A DNA stretch of 64,000 nucleotides, taken from NCBI GenBank assembly GCA_934630515.1, contig CAKTVV010000001.1:62001-126000 (forward strand), written 5' to 3'. This document shows, one piece after another, positions 57,598 through 64,000 of the stretch. Each line of letters starts with the position of its first letter. The first letter of the stretch is position 1. Under the pieces are notes generated by a model. That model worked only from the letters and a program-made list of their open reading frames with translations. It ran no database searches and was not told where the DNA came from. This DNA comes from an uncultured Eubacteriales bacterium. GTDB lineage: Bacteria; Bacillota; Clostridia; Oscillospirales; Acutalibacteraceae. A program made the position numbers and the translations under genes.

Positions 57598-58611
57598 ATG
57601 AGCTCTCAACACGCCCGAAGCCGCCGCCCGGGCTTTGGCCGATGGCTGCTGCTGCTTGTCGGCGTCTATGCGGTGCTGATCGCCGTGGGCGCCGGCATCT
57701 TCTGGAATTACCTGAAGCGCTACGAAAAAAGCCACCCGGTGGGTGCCATGAACACCTATTTCACCCAGCTGAAGCAAGGGGAGCGGGACGCCATTCTGGC
57801 GGACAGCGGCTTTCCGTTCAACGAGATCAACACCCCCGACGCCTACTGGAGCTATTTGGAGCAAAAATACGCCCACGGCGATCGGCGCTGGCAATACGCC
57901 CAGCGGCAGGAGACGGAGGGAAAGACCGTCTATGACGTCTATGCGGACGACAAGCGCTACGGCACGCTGACTCTGGATAAGCGGGCGGACGGCTGGCACA
58001 TCTGCTCCGACTATACCCTGCAGACGCTGACCGTCATCGCCGCCGGAGTGCCCCGGATGGACGGCGCCGACCTGACCCCCTACCGCACGGCGGAAACGCC
58101 GGTGGCAGCGTTCGCCGGCGGCGCCACTGCGCCCGCCACCGGCACCTACGTCATCCCCTGCTTACACGAGGGGACGTTCACCCTCAATGGAGAGTCGCCC
58201 CGGCGGGAGCAGGATGCGGACGGCACTCTGCACCTCTCTCCGACGGTGTCGGAATCCGATAAGCAGGCGCTCACCGCTCTGAGCGAAGCCGTCGCCCGCA
58301 CCTACGCCGCCTATATCAGCGGCGATGCGCCCTTGGAGGAGCTGACAGCCTATCTGGAGAGCGGCACCGACTTTCTGCGTCAGGTAAAAGCCTACAGCAG
58401 CTATTATTACAACAAGCACAATTCCATCGACTTTCAGCAGCTGCAGGTCAGCGACCCGGCAGCATGGGCGACGGACGCCTTCACCGTGGAGGTATCCTTC
58501 GATTTTATCGTACGCCGCACCTATGACAGCCACACTTATCCCACCCGTTACCGGATCGCCCTTTGCCGACGGGATGCAGGCTTTGCCGTGCGCAATATAC
58601 AGACCATATAA
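57598..58611 (+). CDS. Membrane-anchored protein of unknown function
   Basis: A 337-residue protein with an Arg-rich cytoplasmic start, one membrane helix (about 15-36) and a large outside domain. Two related parts can be seen (about 45-145 and 225-337), each with Tyr/Asp-rich strands; YTQ/YFTQLKQGERDAI-like and YAAYISGDAPLEELTAYLES openings suggest NTF2-like folds, but this is tentative. The ATG follows AAAGGAGG. It is the last gene of the long operon, next to the NAGPA-domain protein, so an envelope role is probable. Confidence 0.82.
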   Translation: MSSQHARSRRPGFGRWLLLLVGVYAVLIAVGAGIFWNYLKRYEKSHPVGAMNTYFTQLKQGERDAILADSGFPFNEINTPDAYWSYLEQKYAHGDRRWQYAQRQETEGKTVYDVYADDKRYGTLTLDKRADGWHICSDYTLQTLTVIAAGVPRMDGADLTPYRTAETPVAAFAGGATAPATGTYVIPCLHEGTFTLNGESPRREQDADGTLHLSPTVSESDKQALTALSEAVARTYAAYISGDAPLEELTAYLESGTDFLRQVKAYSSYYYNKHNSIDFQQLQVSDPAAWATDAFTVEVSFDFIVRRTYDSHTYPTRYRIALCRRDAGFAVRNIQTI

Positions 58612-58655
58612 GCACTTACATTGTCGGAACAGGACGGAAAGCGGCGAAAAAGGGA

Positions 58656-58684
58656 TTGCATTTTCTAAAGCTCCGTGTTATACT
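58656..58684 (+). promoter_or_regulatory. Promoter of the DUF6110/P-type ATPase operon
   Basis: TTGCAT (58656-58661), 17 bases, TATACT (58679-58684). Confidence 0.83.
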
Positions 58685-58686
58685 AA

Positions 58687-58722
58687 AGCCCGGATGAAAT
58701 GATTTCATCCGGGCTGGTTTTT
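58687..58722 (+). terminator. Terminator-like hairpin at the transcription start
   Basis: AGCCCGGATGAAAT pairs perfectly with ATTTCATCCGGGCT around G, followed by GGTTTTTA. It can terminate the upstream operon, but also begins right at the predicted start of the downstream transcript, so it may influence both. Confidence 0.75.
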
Positions 58723-58759
58723 ACCCTTACACTATACTTATAAAATGGAGGTCATCGCT

Positions 58760-59041
58760 ATGAAATGCGGATGGGGAAAATTCGGTTTATTTGTAGGCGG
58801 CGTGCTGTTCGGTACAGCGGGGCTGAAAATTCTCAGCAGCCGGGAGGCGAAAAAGGTCTATACCTACACCACCGCCGCTGCGCTGCGGGCTAAGGACGAT
58901 GTGATGACGACCGTTACCACCATACGGGAGCATGCCGGCGATATTCTCGCCGACGCCAAGGAGCTGAACGAGCAGCGGGAGGCGGCGGCCGCCGTCGAGA
59001 TCGTTGAGGATACAGCCGCTGAGGATGTAACCGCCGAATAA
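58760..59041 (+). CDS. DUF6110 family small protein
   Basis: A 93-residue protein with an N-terminal hydrophobic segment (KFGLFVGGVLFGTAGLKIL, residues 7-25), a conserved AKKVYTYTTAAALRAKDDVM segment and an acidic tail. These features match DUF6110, which is often found just upstream of metal-transporting ATPases. ATG 58760 follows TGGAGG; an upstream ATG at 58745 overlaps that ribosome site. It lies 65 bases before the ATPase and may be an accessory subunit or chaperone (inference). Confidence 0.87.
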   Translation: MKCGWGKFGLFVGGVLFGTAGLKILSSREAKKVYTYTTAAALRAKDDVMTTVTTIREHAGDILADAKELNEQREAAAAVEIVEDTAAEDVTAE

Positions 59042-59106
59042 GGGTTTCCCGCAGGGCTGTCCCGGTACCGCCGGTGACAGTCCTTCTCTTTGGGAGGAAT
59101 TTGACC

Positions 59107-61224
59107 ATGAAATGTGAGATCTTACATGAAAGCCGGGGACGGATGCGGATCCACCTGTGCGTGAGCCGCATGACCCTCGCCCAGGCAGACGTGACGGAAT
59201 ACTATCTGCGCAGTCTCGCCGACGTGACGTCTGTGCAGGTGTTCGACCGCACCCGGGACGCCGTGATCGTCTACACCGCCGACCGTGCCGCCCTTCTCCG
59301 GGCGCTGGCGGCGTTCTCCTTTCAGCGGGCGGAGGCGCTGGAGCTGGTGCCGAGCCATACCGCCCGGGCGCTGAACCGGGAATTTGAGGATAAGCTGATC
59401 GCCACCGTGCTGCGCCGGGCGGCATCCAAGCTGTTTTTACCCCTGCCAATACGCACGGTCCTTGCCGTATGGCGGTCCCTGCACTATATCGGCGCCGGGC
59501 TGCGCTCTCTGCTGCAGGGTCGGCTGACCGTCAGCGTGCTGGACGCCGCCGCCGTCACCGTCTCGCTGCTGCGGGGCGACGTGGGCACCGCCGGATCGGT
59601 GATGTTCATGCTGCGGCTGGGCGAGCTGCTGGAGGAATGGACCCACAAAAAATCCGTATCCGATCTGGCGGGCGCCATGTCCCTGCATGTGGATAAGGTC
59701 TGGCTGCGGCGGGACGGGCAGGAGATCCTCGTCCCCATCTCCGACGTGGCGGAGGGAGACACGGTCGTGGTCCGCACCGGCAATCTCATCCCGCTGGATG
59801 GCACCGTGATCGAGGGCGAGGCCGCCGTCAACCAGTCCTCCATGACCGGCGAGGCGCTGCCGGTGCGCAAGGTCAGCGGCAGCTACGTCTATGCCGGCAC
59901 CGTTGTGGAGGAGGGCGAGTGCGTCCTCTCCGTCAGCCGGGTGAACGGCGGCGGCCGCTATGACCGGATCGTGCAGATGATCGAGGATTCGGAAAAGCTC
60001 AAATCCACCGCCGAGGACAAGGCGTCCCGGCTGGCGGATCGGCTGGTTCCCTATACGCTGGGCGGCACGGCGCTGACCTACCTGCTCACCCGTAACGCCA
60101 CCAAGACCCTGTCGGTGCTGATGGTGGATTTTTCCTGTGCGCTGAAGCTGTCCATGCCCATCGCCGTCCTGTCGGCGATGCGGGAGAGTAACCGCTACGA
60201 CATCGCTGTTAAGGGCGGGCGCTTTCTGGAGGCGGTCGCCGCCGCCGATACCATCGTGTTCGATAAGACCGGTACCCTGACCCACGCCACCCCGCAGGTG
60301 GCGGAGATCGTCCCCTTTGGCGGACGGCGGGAGGAGGATATGCTCCGGCTGGCTGCCTGTCTTGAGGAGCACTATCCCCACTCGCTGGCGAACGCCGTGG
60401 TGGAGGAGGCGAAAAAGCGGGGGCTCAACCACGAGGAATATCACTCAAAGGTGGAATATGTGGTGGCGCACGGCATCTCCAGCACCGTGGAGGGGCATAA
60501 GGTCATCATCGGCAGCTACCACTTTGTATTCGAGGACGAGGGCTGCCACATTCCGGCAGGAGAAGAAGCCAAATTTGCCGCCCTCAACGACGCTTATTCC
60601 CACCTGTATCTGGCGGTTTCCGGAGAGTTGGCGGCGGTCATCTGCATCTACGACCCGCTGCGCCGGGAGGCGACTGCCGCCATTCAGGCGCTCCACGCCT
60701 GCGGCATCCGCAAGGTGGTGATGATGACCGGCGACAACGAAAAGACTGCCGCCGCCGTCGCCCGGGCGGTGGGGGTGGACGAATACCACGCCGAGGTGCT
60801 GCCGGAGGACAAGGCCACCTACATCCGGGCGGAAAAGGCCGCCGGACACCGGGTCATGATGATCGGCGACGGGGTCAACGATGCCCCGGCGCTGTCCGAG
60901 GCGGATGTGGGCATCGCCATCAACAGCGGCGCCGCCATCGCCCGGGAGATCGCCGACATCACCATCTCCTCCGATGGGCTGTTCCAGCTGGTGACCCTGC
61001 GGCAATTGAGCCAGCTGCTCATGCAGCGCATCCACCGCAATTACCGGTTCATCGTGGGCTTTAATCTCCTGCTGATCCTGTGCGGCGTGACCGGCGTCAT
61101 ACAGCCGACCCTGTCGGCGCTACTGCATAACCTGTCCACGCTGGGCATCAGTCTCAAGAGCATGACCGACCTGCTGCCGCCGGAAAGATTGGCGCCGGCT
61201 CTCCCTGCCGATACGCAGGCGTGA
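59107..61224 (+). CDS. Heavy-metal translocating P-type ATPase with atypical SCALK metal site
   Basis: A 705-residue membrane transporter. The N-terminal 65 residues form an HMA-like domain without CXXC (SRGRMRIHLCVSRMTL). TGEA is at 247-250, the phosphorylated D386 is in DKTGTLT, and MIGDGVNDAPALSEADV is the hinge. In the metal-binding helix DFSCALKLSMP (341-351) replaces the usual CPC, CPH or SPC, and YPHSLA replaces the usual HP pair. The metal is therefore not predictable. ATG 59107 follows GGGAGG. It is co-transcribed with DUF6110 and ends in a strong terminator. Confidence 0.92.
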   Translation: MKCEILHESRGRMRIHLCVSRMTLAQADVTEYYLRSLADVTSVQVFDRTRDAVIVYTADRAALLRALAAFSFQRAEALELVPSHTARALNREFEDKLIATVLRRAASKLFLPLPIRTVLAVWRSLHYIGAGLRSLLQGRLTVSVLDAAAVTVSLLRGDVGTAGSVMFMLRLGELLEEWTHKKSVSDLAGAMSLHVDKVWLRRDGQEILVPISDVAEGDTVVVRTGNLIPLDGTVIEGEAAVNQSSMTGEALPVRKVSGSYVYAGTVVEEGECVLSVSRVNGGGRYDRIVQMIEDSEKLKSTAEDKASRLADRLVPYTLGGTALTYLLTRNATKTLSVLMVDFSCALKLSMPIAVLSAMRESNRYDIAVKGGRFLEAVAAADTIVFDKTGTLTHATPQVAEIVPFGGRREEDMLRLAACLEEHYPHSLANAVVEEAKKRGLNHEEYHSKVEYVVAHGISSTVEGHKVIIGSYHFVFEDEGCHIPAGEEAKFAALNDAYSHLYLAVSGELAAVICIYDPLRREATAAIQALHACGIRKVVMMTGDNEKTAAAVARAVGVDEYHAEVLPEDKATYIRAEKAAGHRVMMIGDGVNDAPALSEADVGIAINSGAAIAREIADITISSDGLFQLVTLRQLSQLLMQRIHRNYRFIVGFNLLLILCGVTGVIQPTLSALLHNLSTLGISLKSMTDLLPPERLAPALPADTQA

Positions 61225-61241
61225 CCGCATCCGTACCCTTT

Positions 61242-61280
61242 GATCGCCGTCGGGCTGTATAGACCCGGCGGCGGTCTTTT
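61242..61280 (+). terminator. Terminator of the P-type ATPase operon
   Basis: GATCGCCGTCGGG pairs with CCCGGCGGCGGTC (two G-T pairs), followed by TTTT, 18 bases after the stop codon. Confidence 0.85.
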
Positions 61281-61589
61281 GTAATTCTGCATTTTTAATC
61301 GCTAAAGCAGTAAAATTATGTATATTTATTCGGAATTTTGCGTTGCTTTCGCCATTTTATACCGTGTGGGTATATTTTCATTCGTTTTTTGTGTTCGCCA
61401 TTTAGCAACATGATCACCGGCGCAAAACCCTATGAGCAATCGGCGTTTTCTCATGGCAAGTTGTTTGCTATTATCGTGTGATTTTCTATTTGTTCGTGTG
61501 CAGCGAACAGGTTGTTGTGCGGAATATACAAATCATCGAGCCGACCGGCCCGACAAAACCGAAAAAAGATAGAAATGGCAGTATAAATA
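61281..61589. other. AT-rich upstream region of the liv operon
   Basis: No gene is seen in this A+T-rich stretch, which contrasts with its surroundings. A small inverted repeat TATACC-GTGTG-GGTATA lies at 61358-61374 and might bind a regulator. No known riboswitch was recognised. Confidence 0.4.
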
Positions 61590-61618
61590 TTGACACGCTG
61601 CAAAAAAGCGTGTACAAT
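61590..61618 (+). promoter_or_regulatory. liv operon promoter with inverted repeat in its spacer
   Basis: Perfect TTGACA (61590-61595), 17 bases, TACAAT (61613-61618). ACACGCT (61593-61599) and AGCGTGT (61607-61613) form a perfect 7-base inverted repeat filling the space between the two elements, an ideal repressor site. Confidence 0.8.
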
Positions 61619-61702
61619 GACGAAAAATTCCGAAGGGCGGACAGCATGCGGCGGCAACACCGGCACAGGCAGACGGCTGAGGAACTCTAAGGAGGAATAC
61701 AT

Positions 61703-62875
61703 ATGAAAAAACTGTTCGCAATCATTCTGTGTGCGGCACTGGTGTGCCTGTGCTTTGCCGGCTGCGGCAATAGCAGCAGCGACGACAGCGCCGATGTCAT
61801 CAAGATCGGTGTGTTCGAGCCGGCTTCCGGCGCCAACGGCGCCGGCGGCAAGCAGGAGACACTGGGCGTGGAATACGCCAACAGCGTCCAGCCCACCGTG
61901 GAGATCGGCGGCAAGACCTACAAGGTCGAGCTGGTCGAGGTGGATAACCAGTCCGCCGACGATAAGGCGTCCACCGCTGCCACGCAGCTGGTGAATAAGG
62001 GCGTATCCGTGGTGCTGGGCTCCTACGGCTCGTCCGTGTCCATCGCTGCCTCCCCCGTATTCAAGGAGGCCGGTATCCCCGCCATCGGCATCACCTGCAC
62101 CAACACACAGGTCACCGAAGGCAACAAGCACTATTTCCGCATCTGCTTCCTGGATCCCTTCCAGGGCTCTGTGATGGCGAAATACGCCTGGGATCAGGGC
62201 ATCCGGACCGCCTACACTCTGGCGGAGCTGGGCAACGCCTACGATCTGGGGCTGGCCAGCAGCTTTAAGACCGCTTTTGAGAAGCTGGGCGGCACGGTAG
62301 AATCCGGCAACTTCCCGACGAACCAGGCAGACTTCACCTCCTACATCACCAACGCCAAGAACAGCGGTGCGCAGGCGATCTTCGCCCCCACCTCCATCTC
62401 CTATGCGCAGCTGATCGTGGAGGCTGCCGCCACCCAGAAGGTGGGCATCCCGCTGTACGCCGGCGACACCTGGGACAGCAACGTGATCCTGCAGGCAGCC
62501 AAGGATAAGGATGTGACCATCAACATCACCACCTTCTATCAGGAGGGCGGCAATCAGGAGTTCGATGACGGCTTCAAGAAGTGGCTCAACGCCGATAGCA
62601 GCAAGCTGACCAACAACGGCGGCAACGACATCGTGTCGGCCGTGTCCGCCATGGGCTACGACGCCTACTTCACCGCTCTGGAGGCCATCAAGGCAGCCAA
62701 CTCCACCGAGCCTGCCAAGATCATGGAGGCGCTGTGGAATGTGCAGTACAAGGGCGTGACCGGCGACATTCAGTTCGATTCTGTCAACGGCGACGCCGAG
62801 CGGACGGTTGCTTACATCAAGGCGGCCGATACCACCACCGGTGCCTGGACCTTTGTTAAGGAGCAAGGCATCTAA
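61703..62875 (+). CDS. Branched-chain amino-acid ABC transporter substrate-binding lipoprotein
   Basis: A 390-residue type I periplasmic-binding protein. The lipoprotein signal ends CLCFAGC with C21 as the lipidated residue, followed by a Ser/Asp linker. KIGVFEPASGANGAGGKQ is the family start; VVLGSYGSSVSIAASPVF and YFRICFLDPFQG are conserved. It should bind leucine-type amino acids or a related ligand. The ATG follows AAGGAGG. Permease genes follow, making a LivKHM-type operon that continues beyond the window. Confidence 0.95.
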   Translation: MKKLFAIILCAALVCLCFAGCGNSSSDDSADVIKIGVFEPASGANGAGGKQETLGVEYANSVQPTVEIGGKTYKVELVEVDNQSADDKASTAATQLVNKGVSVVLGSYGSSVSIAASPVFKEAGIPAIGITCTNTQVTEGNKHYFRICFLDPFQGSVMAKYAWDQGIRTAYTLAELGNAYDLGLASSFKTAFEKLGGTVESGNFPTNQADFTSYITNAKNSGAQAIFAPTSISYAQLIVEAAATQKVGIPLYAGDTWDSNVILQAAKDKDVTINITTFYQEGGNQEFDDGFKKWLNADSSKLTNNGGNDIVSAVSAMGYDAYFTALEAIKAANSTEPAKIMEALWNVQYKGVTGDIQFDSVNGDAERTVAYIKAADTTTGAWTFVKEQGI

Positions 62876-62952
62876 ATTCCGCCGTAACGGGAGGGTCGGA
62901 TGCCGGCATCTGGCATTCGGCCTTTCCTTTTTCAGAAGAATCGACTGCGGCT

Positions 62953-62976
62953 GCCGGAGGCGGTTTTCCCTCCGGC
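62953..62976 (+). terminator. Intercistronic hairpin between receptor and permease genes
   Basis: GCCGGAGG pairs with CCTCCGGC around an 8-base loop in the 126-base gap. As at 537-570, it probably lowers permease expression relative to the receptor. Confidence 0.5.
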
Positions 62977-63001
62977 GCCGTCTGTTTTGGAGGAAGTCAC
63001 T

Positions 63002-63880
63002 ATGGATTATATTCTGGCGGGTATTTCCGTAGGCGGTCAGTATGCGCTGATCGCCATCGGCTACACCATGGTCTACGGGATCCTGCGCCTGATCAATTTC
63101 GCCCACGGCGATATCTTCATGGTCGCAGGACTCATCATGGTGTACGCCGCCACGGCGATGCCTCTGTACCTGTCCATTCCGCTGGTGCTGATCGCCACCG
63201 TGGCGCTGGGCTGCGCCGTGGAAAAGGTCGCCTACAAGCCCCTGCGCAGCGCCCCCCGGATGTCGGTGATGATCTCCGCCATCGGCGTGTCCTATACGCT
63301 GCAGAATGTGGCGCTGTACGTCACCGGCGGGCTGGCGAAGACCTACCCCTCGATCCCCGGTCTGTCCAACACGGTCAGCCTGTTGGGCGCCACCACCAAA
63401 TGGGTGACCCTCATCACCCCGGTGCTGACGATTCTGCTGGTGGTGGGGCTGGTGCTGATCATCCGGTTCACCAAGATCGGCATCGCCATGCGGGCAGTGT
63501 CCAAGGATTTTGAGACCTCCCAGCTGATGGGCATCAAGATCAACCGGGTCATCAGCGTCACCTTTGTCATCGGCTCGCTGCTGGCCGCCATCGGCTCGGT
63601 GCTGTATTTCAGCAACTACCCCTCCGTCATCCCCACCTCCGGCTCCATGCCGGGGCTGAAATCCTTTGTGGCGGCGGTATTCGGCGGCATCGGCTCCATT
63701 CCCGGCGCCGTGGTGGGAGCGTTCATCATCGGCATCTGCGAAAACCTCATCCGTGCCATCAACATCGGCGGCGTGAGCATGACCACCTTCTCCGATGCCT
63801 TTACGTTCGCTCTGCTGATCGTCATTCTCTGCGTCAAGCCCACCGGCCTGTTCGGAGAGAAGACCACGGAAAAGGTGTAA
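63002..63880 (+). CDS. Branched-chain amino-acid ABC transporter permease, LivH type
   Basis: A 292-residue permease with about eight membrane helices. It starts MDYILAGISVGGQYALIAIG and has the family sequence GYTMVYGILRLINFAHGDIF, and the cytoplasmic loop with TKIGIAMRAVSKDFETSQLM and GIKINRVISV docks the ATPase. AAVFGGIGSIPGAVVGAFII is typical near the end. ATG 63002 follows TGGAGG; the longer frame from 62900 lies in the leader. The LivM gene begins 13 bases later. Confidence 0.95.
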   Translation: MDYILAGISVGGQYALIAIGYTMVYGILRLINFAHGDIFMVAGLIMVYAATAMPLYLSIPLVLIATVALGCAVEKVAYKPLRSAPRMSVMISAIGVSYTLQNVALYVTGGLAKTYPSIPGLSNTVSLLGATTKWVTLITPVLTILLVVGLVLIIRFTKIGIAMRAVSKDFETSQLMGIKINRVISVTFVIGSLLAAIGSVLYFSNYPSVIPTSGSMPGLKSFVAAVFGGIGSIPGAVVGAFIIGICENLIRAINIGGVSMTTFSDAFTFALLIVILCVKPTGLFGEKTTEKV

Positions 63881-63893
63881 GGAGGTGTCCCCC

Positions 63894-64000
63894 ATGAAAC
63901 AACTGTTAAAACCAGCCACAAAAAAGCAGAACACCATCGGCAACCTGATCCTGCTGGCGGCGCTGGTGGCGGTGCTGATCGTCGTCGATACCACCTCCAA
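63894..64000 (+). CDS. Branched-chain amino-acid ABC transporter permease, LivM type (3' end outside window)
   Basis: Only 35 codons are present, starting at ATG after AAGGAGG. The sequence begins MKQLLKPATKKQNTIGNLIL and runs into a membrane helix (LLAALVAVLIVV). Position after LivH and this opening indicate the LivM permease; the assignment rests mainly on context. Confidence 0.75.
   Translation, partial: MKQLLKPATKKQNTIGNLILLAALVAVLIVVDTTS

Noticed and set aside
61451..64000. An 849-residue minus-strand open frame opposite the liv genes
   Set aside because: Antisense of conserved transporter genes and crosses their promoter region; no independent support.

Overview
The window looks like chromosomal DNA from a spore-forming, GC-rich (roughly 60% by eye) gut-type Clostridia, most likely the Oscillospiraceae/Ruminococcaceae group. 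This is an inference from AGGAGG-type ribosome binding sites, two sporulation-family genes (SpoVAE-like and SpoIID-like), the Firmicutes order rimP-nusA-rnpM-ylxQ-infB-rbfA-nrnA-truB-ribF, and small families typical of gut Clostridia (DUF6110, DUF3267). No rRNA, tRNA, CRISPR array, integrase or insertion sequence was seen. Genes are dense, and many sigma-A promoters with 17-base spacers and hairpin terminators can be read directly.

Layout. 1-2107: the end of a polar amino-acid ABC transporter operon. 2149-3944: a CNNM/CBS membrane protein divergent from a lone SpoVAE-like gene. 4081-6451: a lower-GC stretch with an unrecognised protein, a cupin and an acyltransferase. 6500-9912: a yerC-methyltransferase-hslO-purB operon. 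10324-14351: a TetR regulator, an EAL phosphodiesterase, a DUF3267 membrane protein and an FprA-type flavodiiron protein. 14755-18014: a GH2 beta-mannosidase-like enzyme with a ROK sugar kinase. 18531-22044: a large secreted discoidin-like protein followed by a 40-residue peptide gene. 22294-25554: galK-galT with a divergent AraC regulator. 25780-29476: a DUF4173-like membrane protein, alanine racemase and a small membrane protein. 29608-38276: a nine-gene V/A-type ATPase operon. 38629-39663: GAPDH. 39835-46958: an unusual histidine-kinase-ATPase-like protein, an integral membrane protein, SpoIID-like protein, O-antigen-ligase-like protein, a membrane-bound XRE regulator, an SGNH hydrolase and a DegV protein. 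47113-58611: the translation and RNA-maturation operon, ending in a RibF-HAD fusion and two envelope proteins. 58656-61224: DUF6110 plus an atypical heavy-metal P-type ATPase. 61590-64000: the start of a branched-chain amino-acid ABC transporter operon.

How the genes work together. Carbohydrate use is prominent: beta-mannoside cleavage with sugar phosphorylation, and Leloir galactose entry under a likely AraC control, feed glycolysis at GAPDH. The V/A-ATPase couples ATP to ion transport, and two ABC operons import amino acids.

The least explained DNA is the array at 51882-52354, between infB and rbfA. It has four roughly 107-111 base structured units plus a decayed edge, and the infB stop codon lies inside its first hairpin. 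Other candidates for new biology are the 40-residue peptide, the RibF-HAD fusion, the SCALK-type P-ATPase with DUF6110, and several hairpin repeats near promoters.
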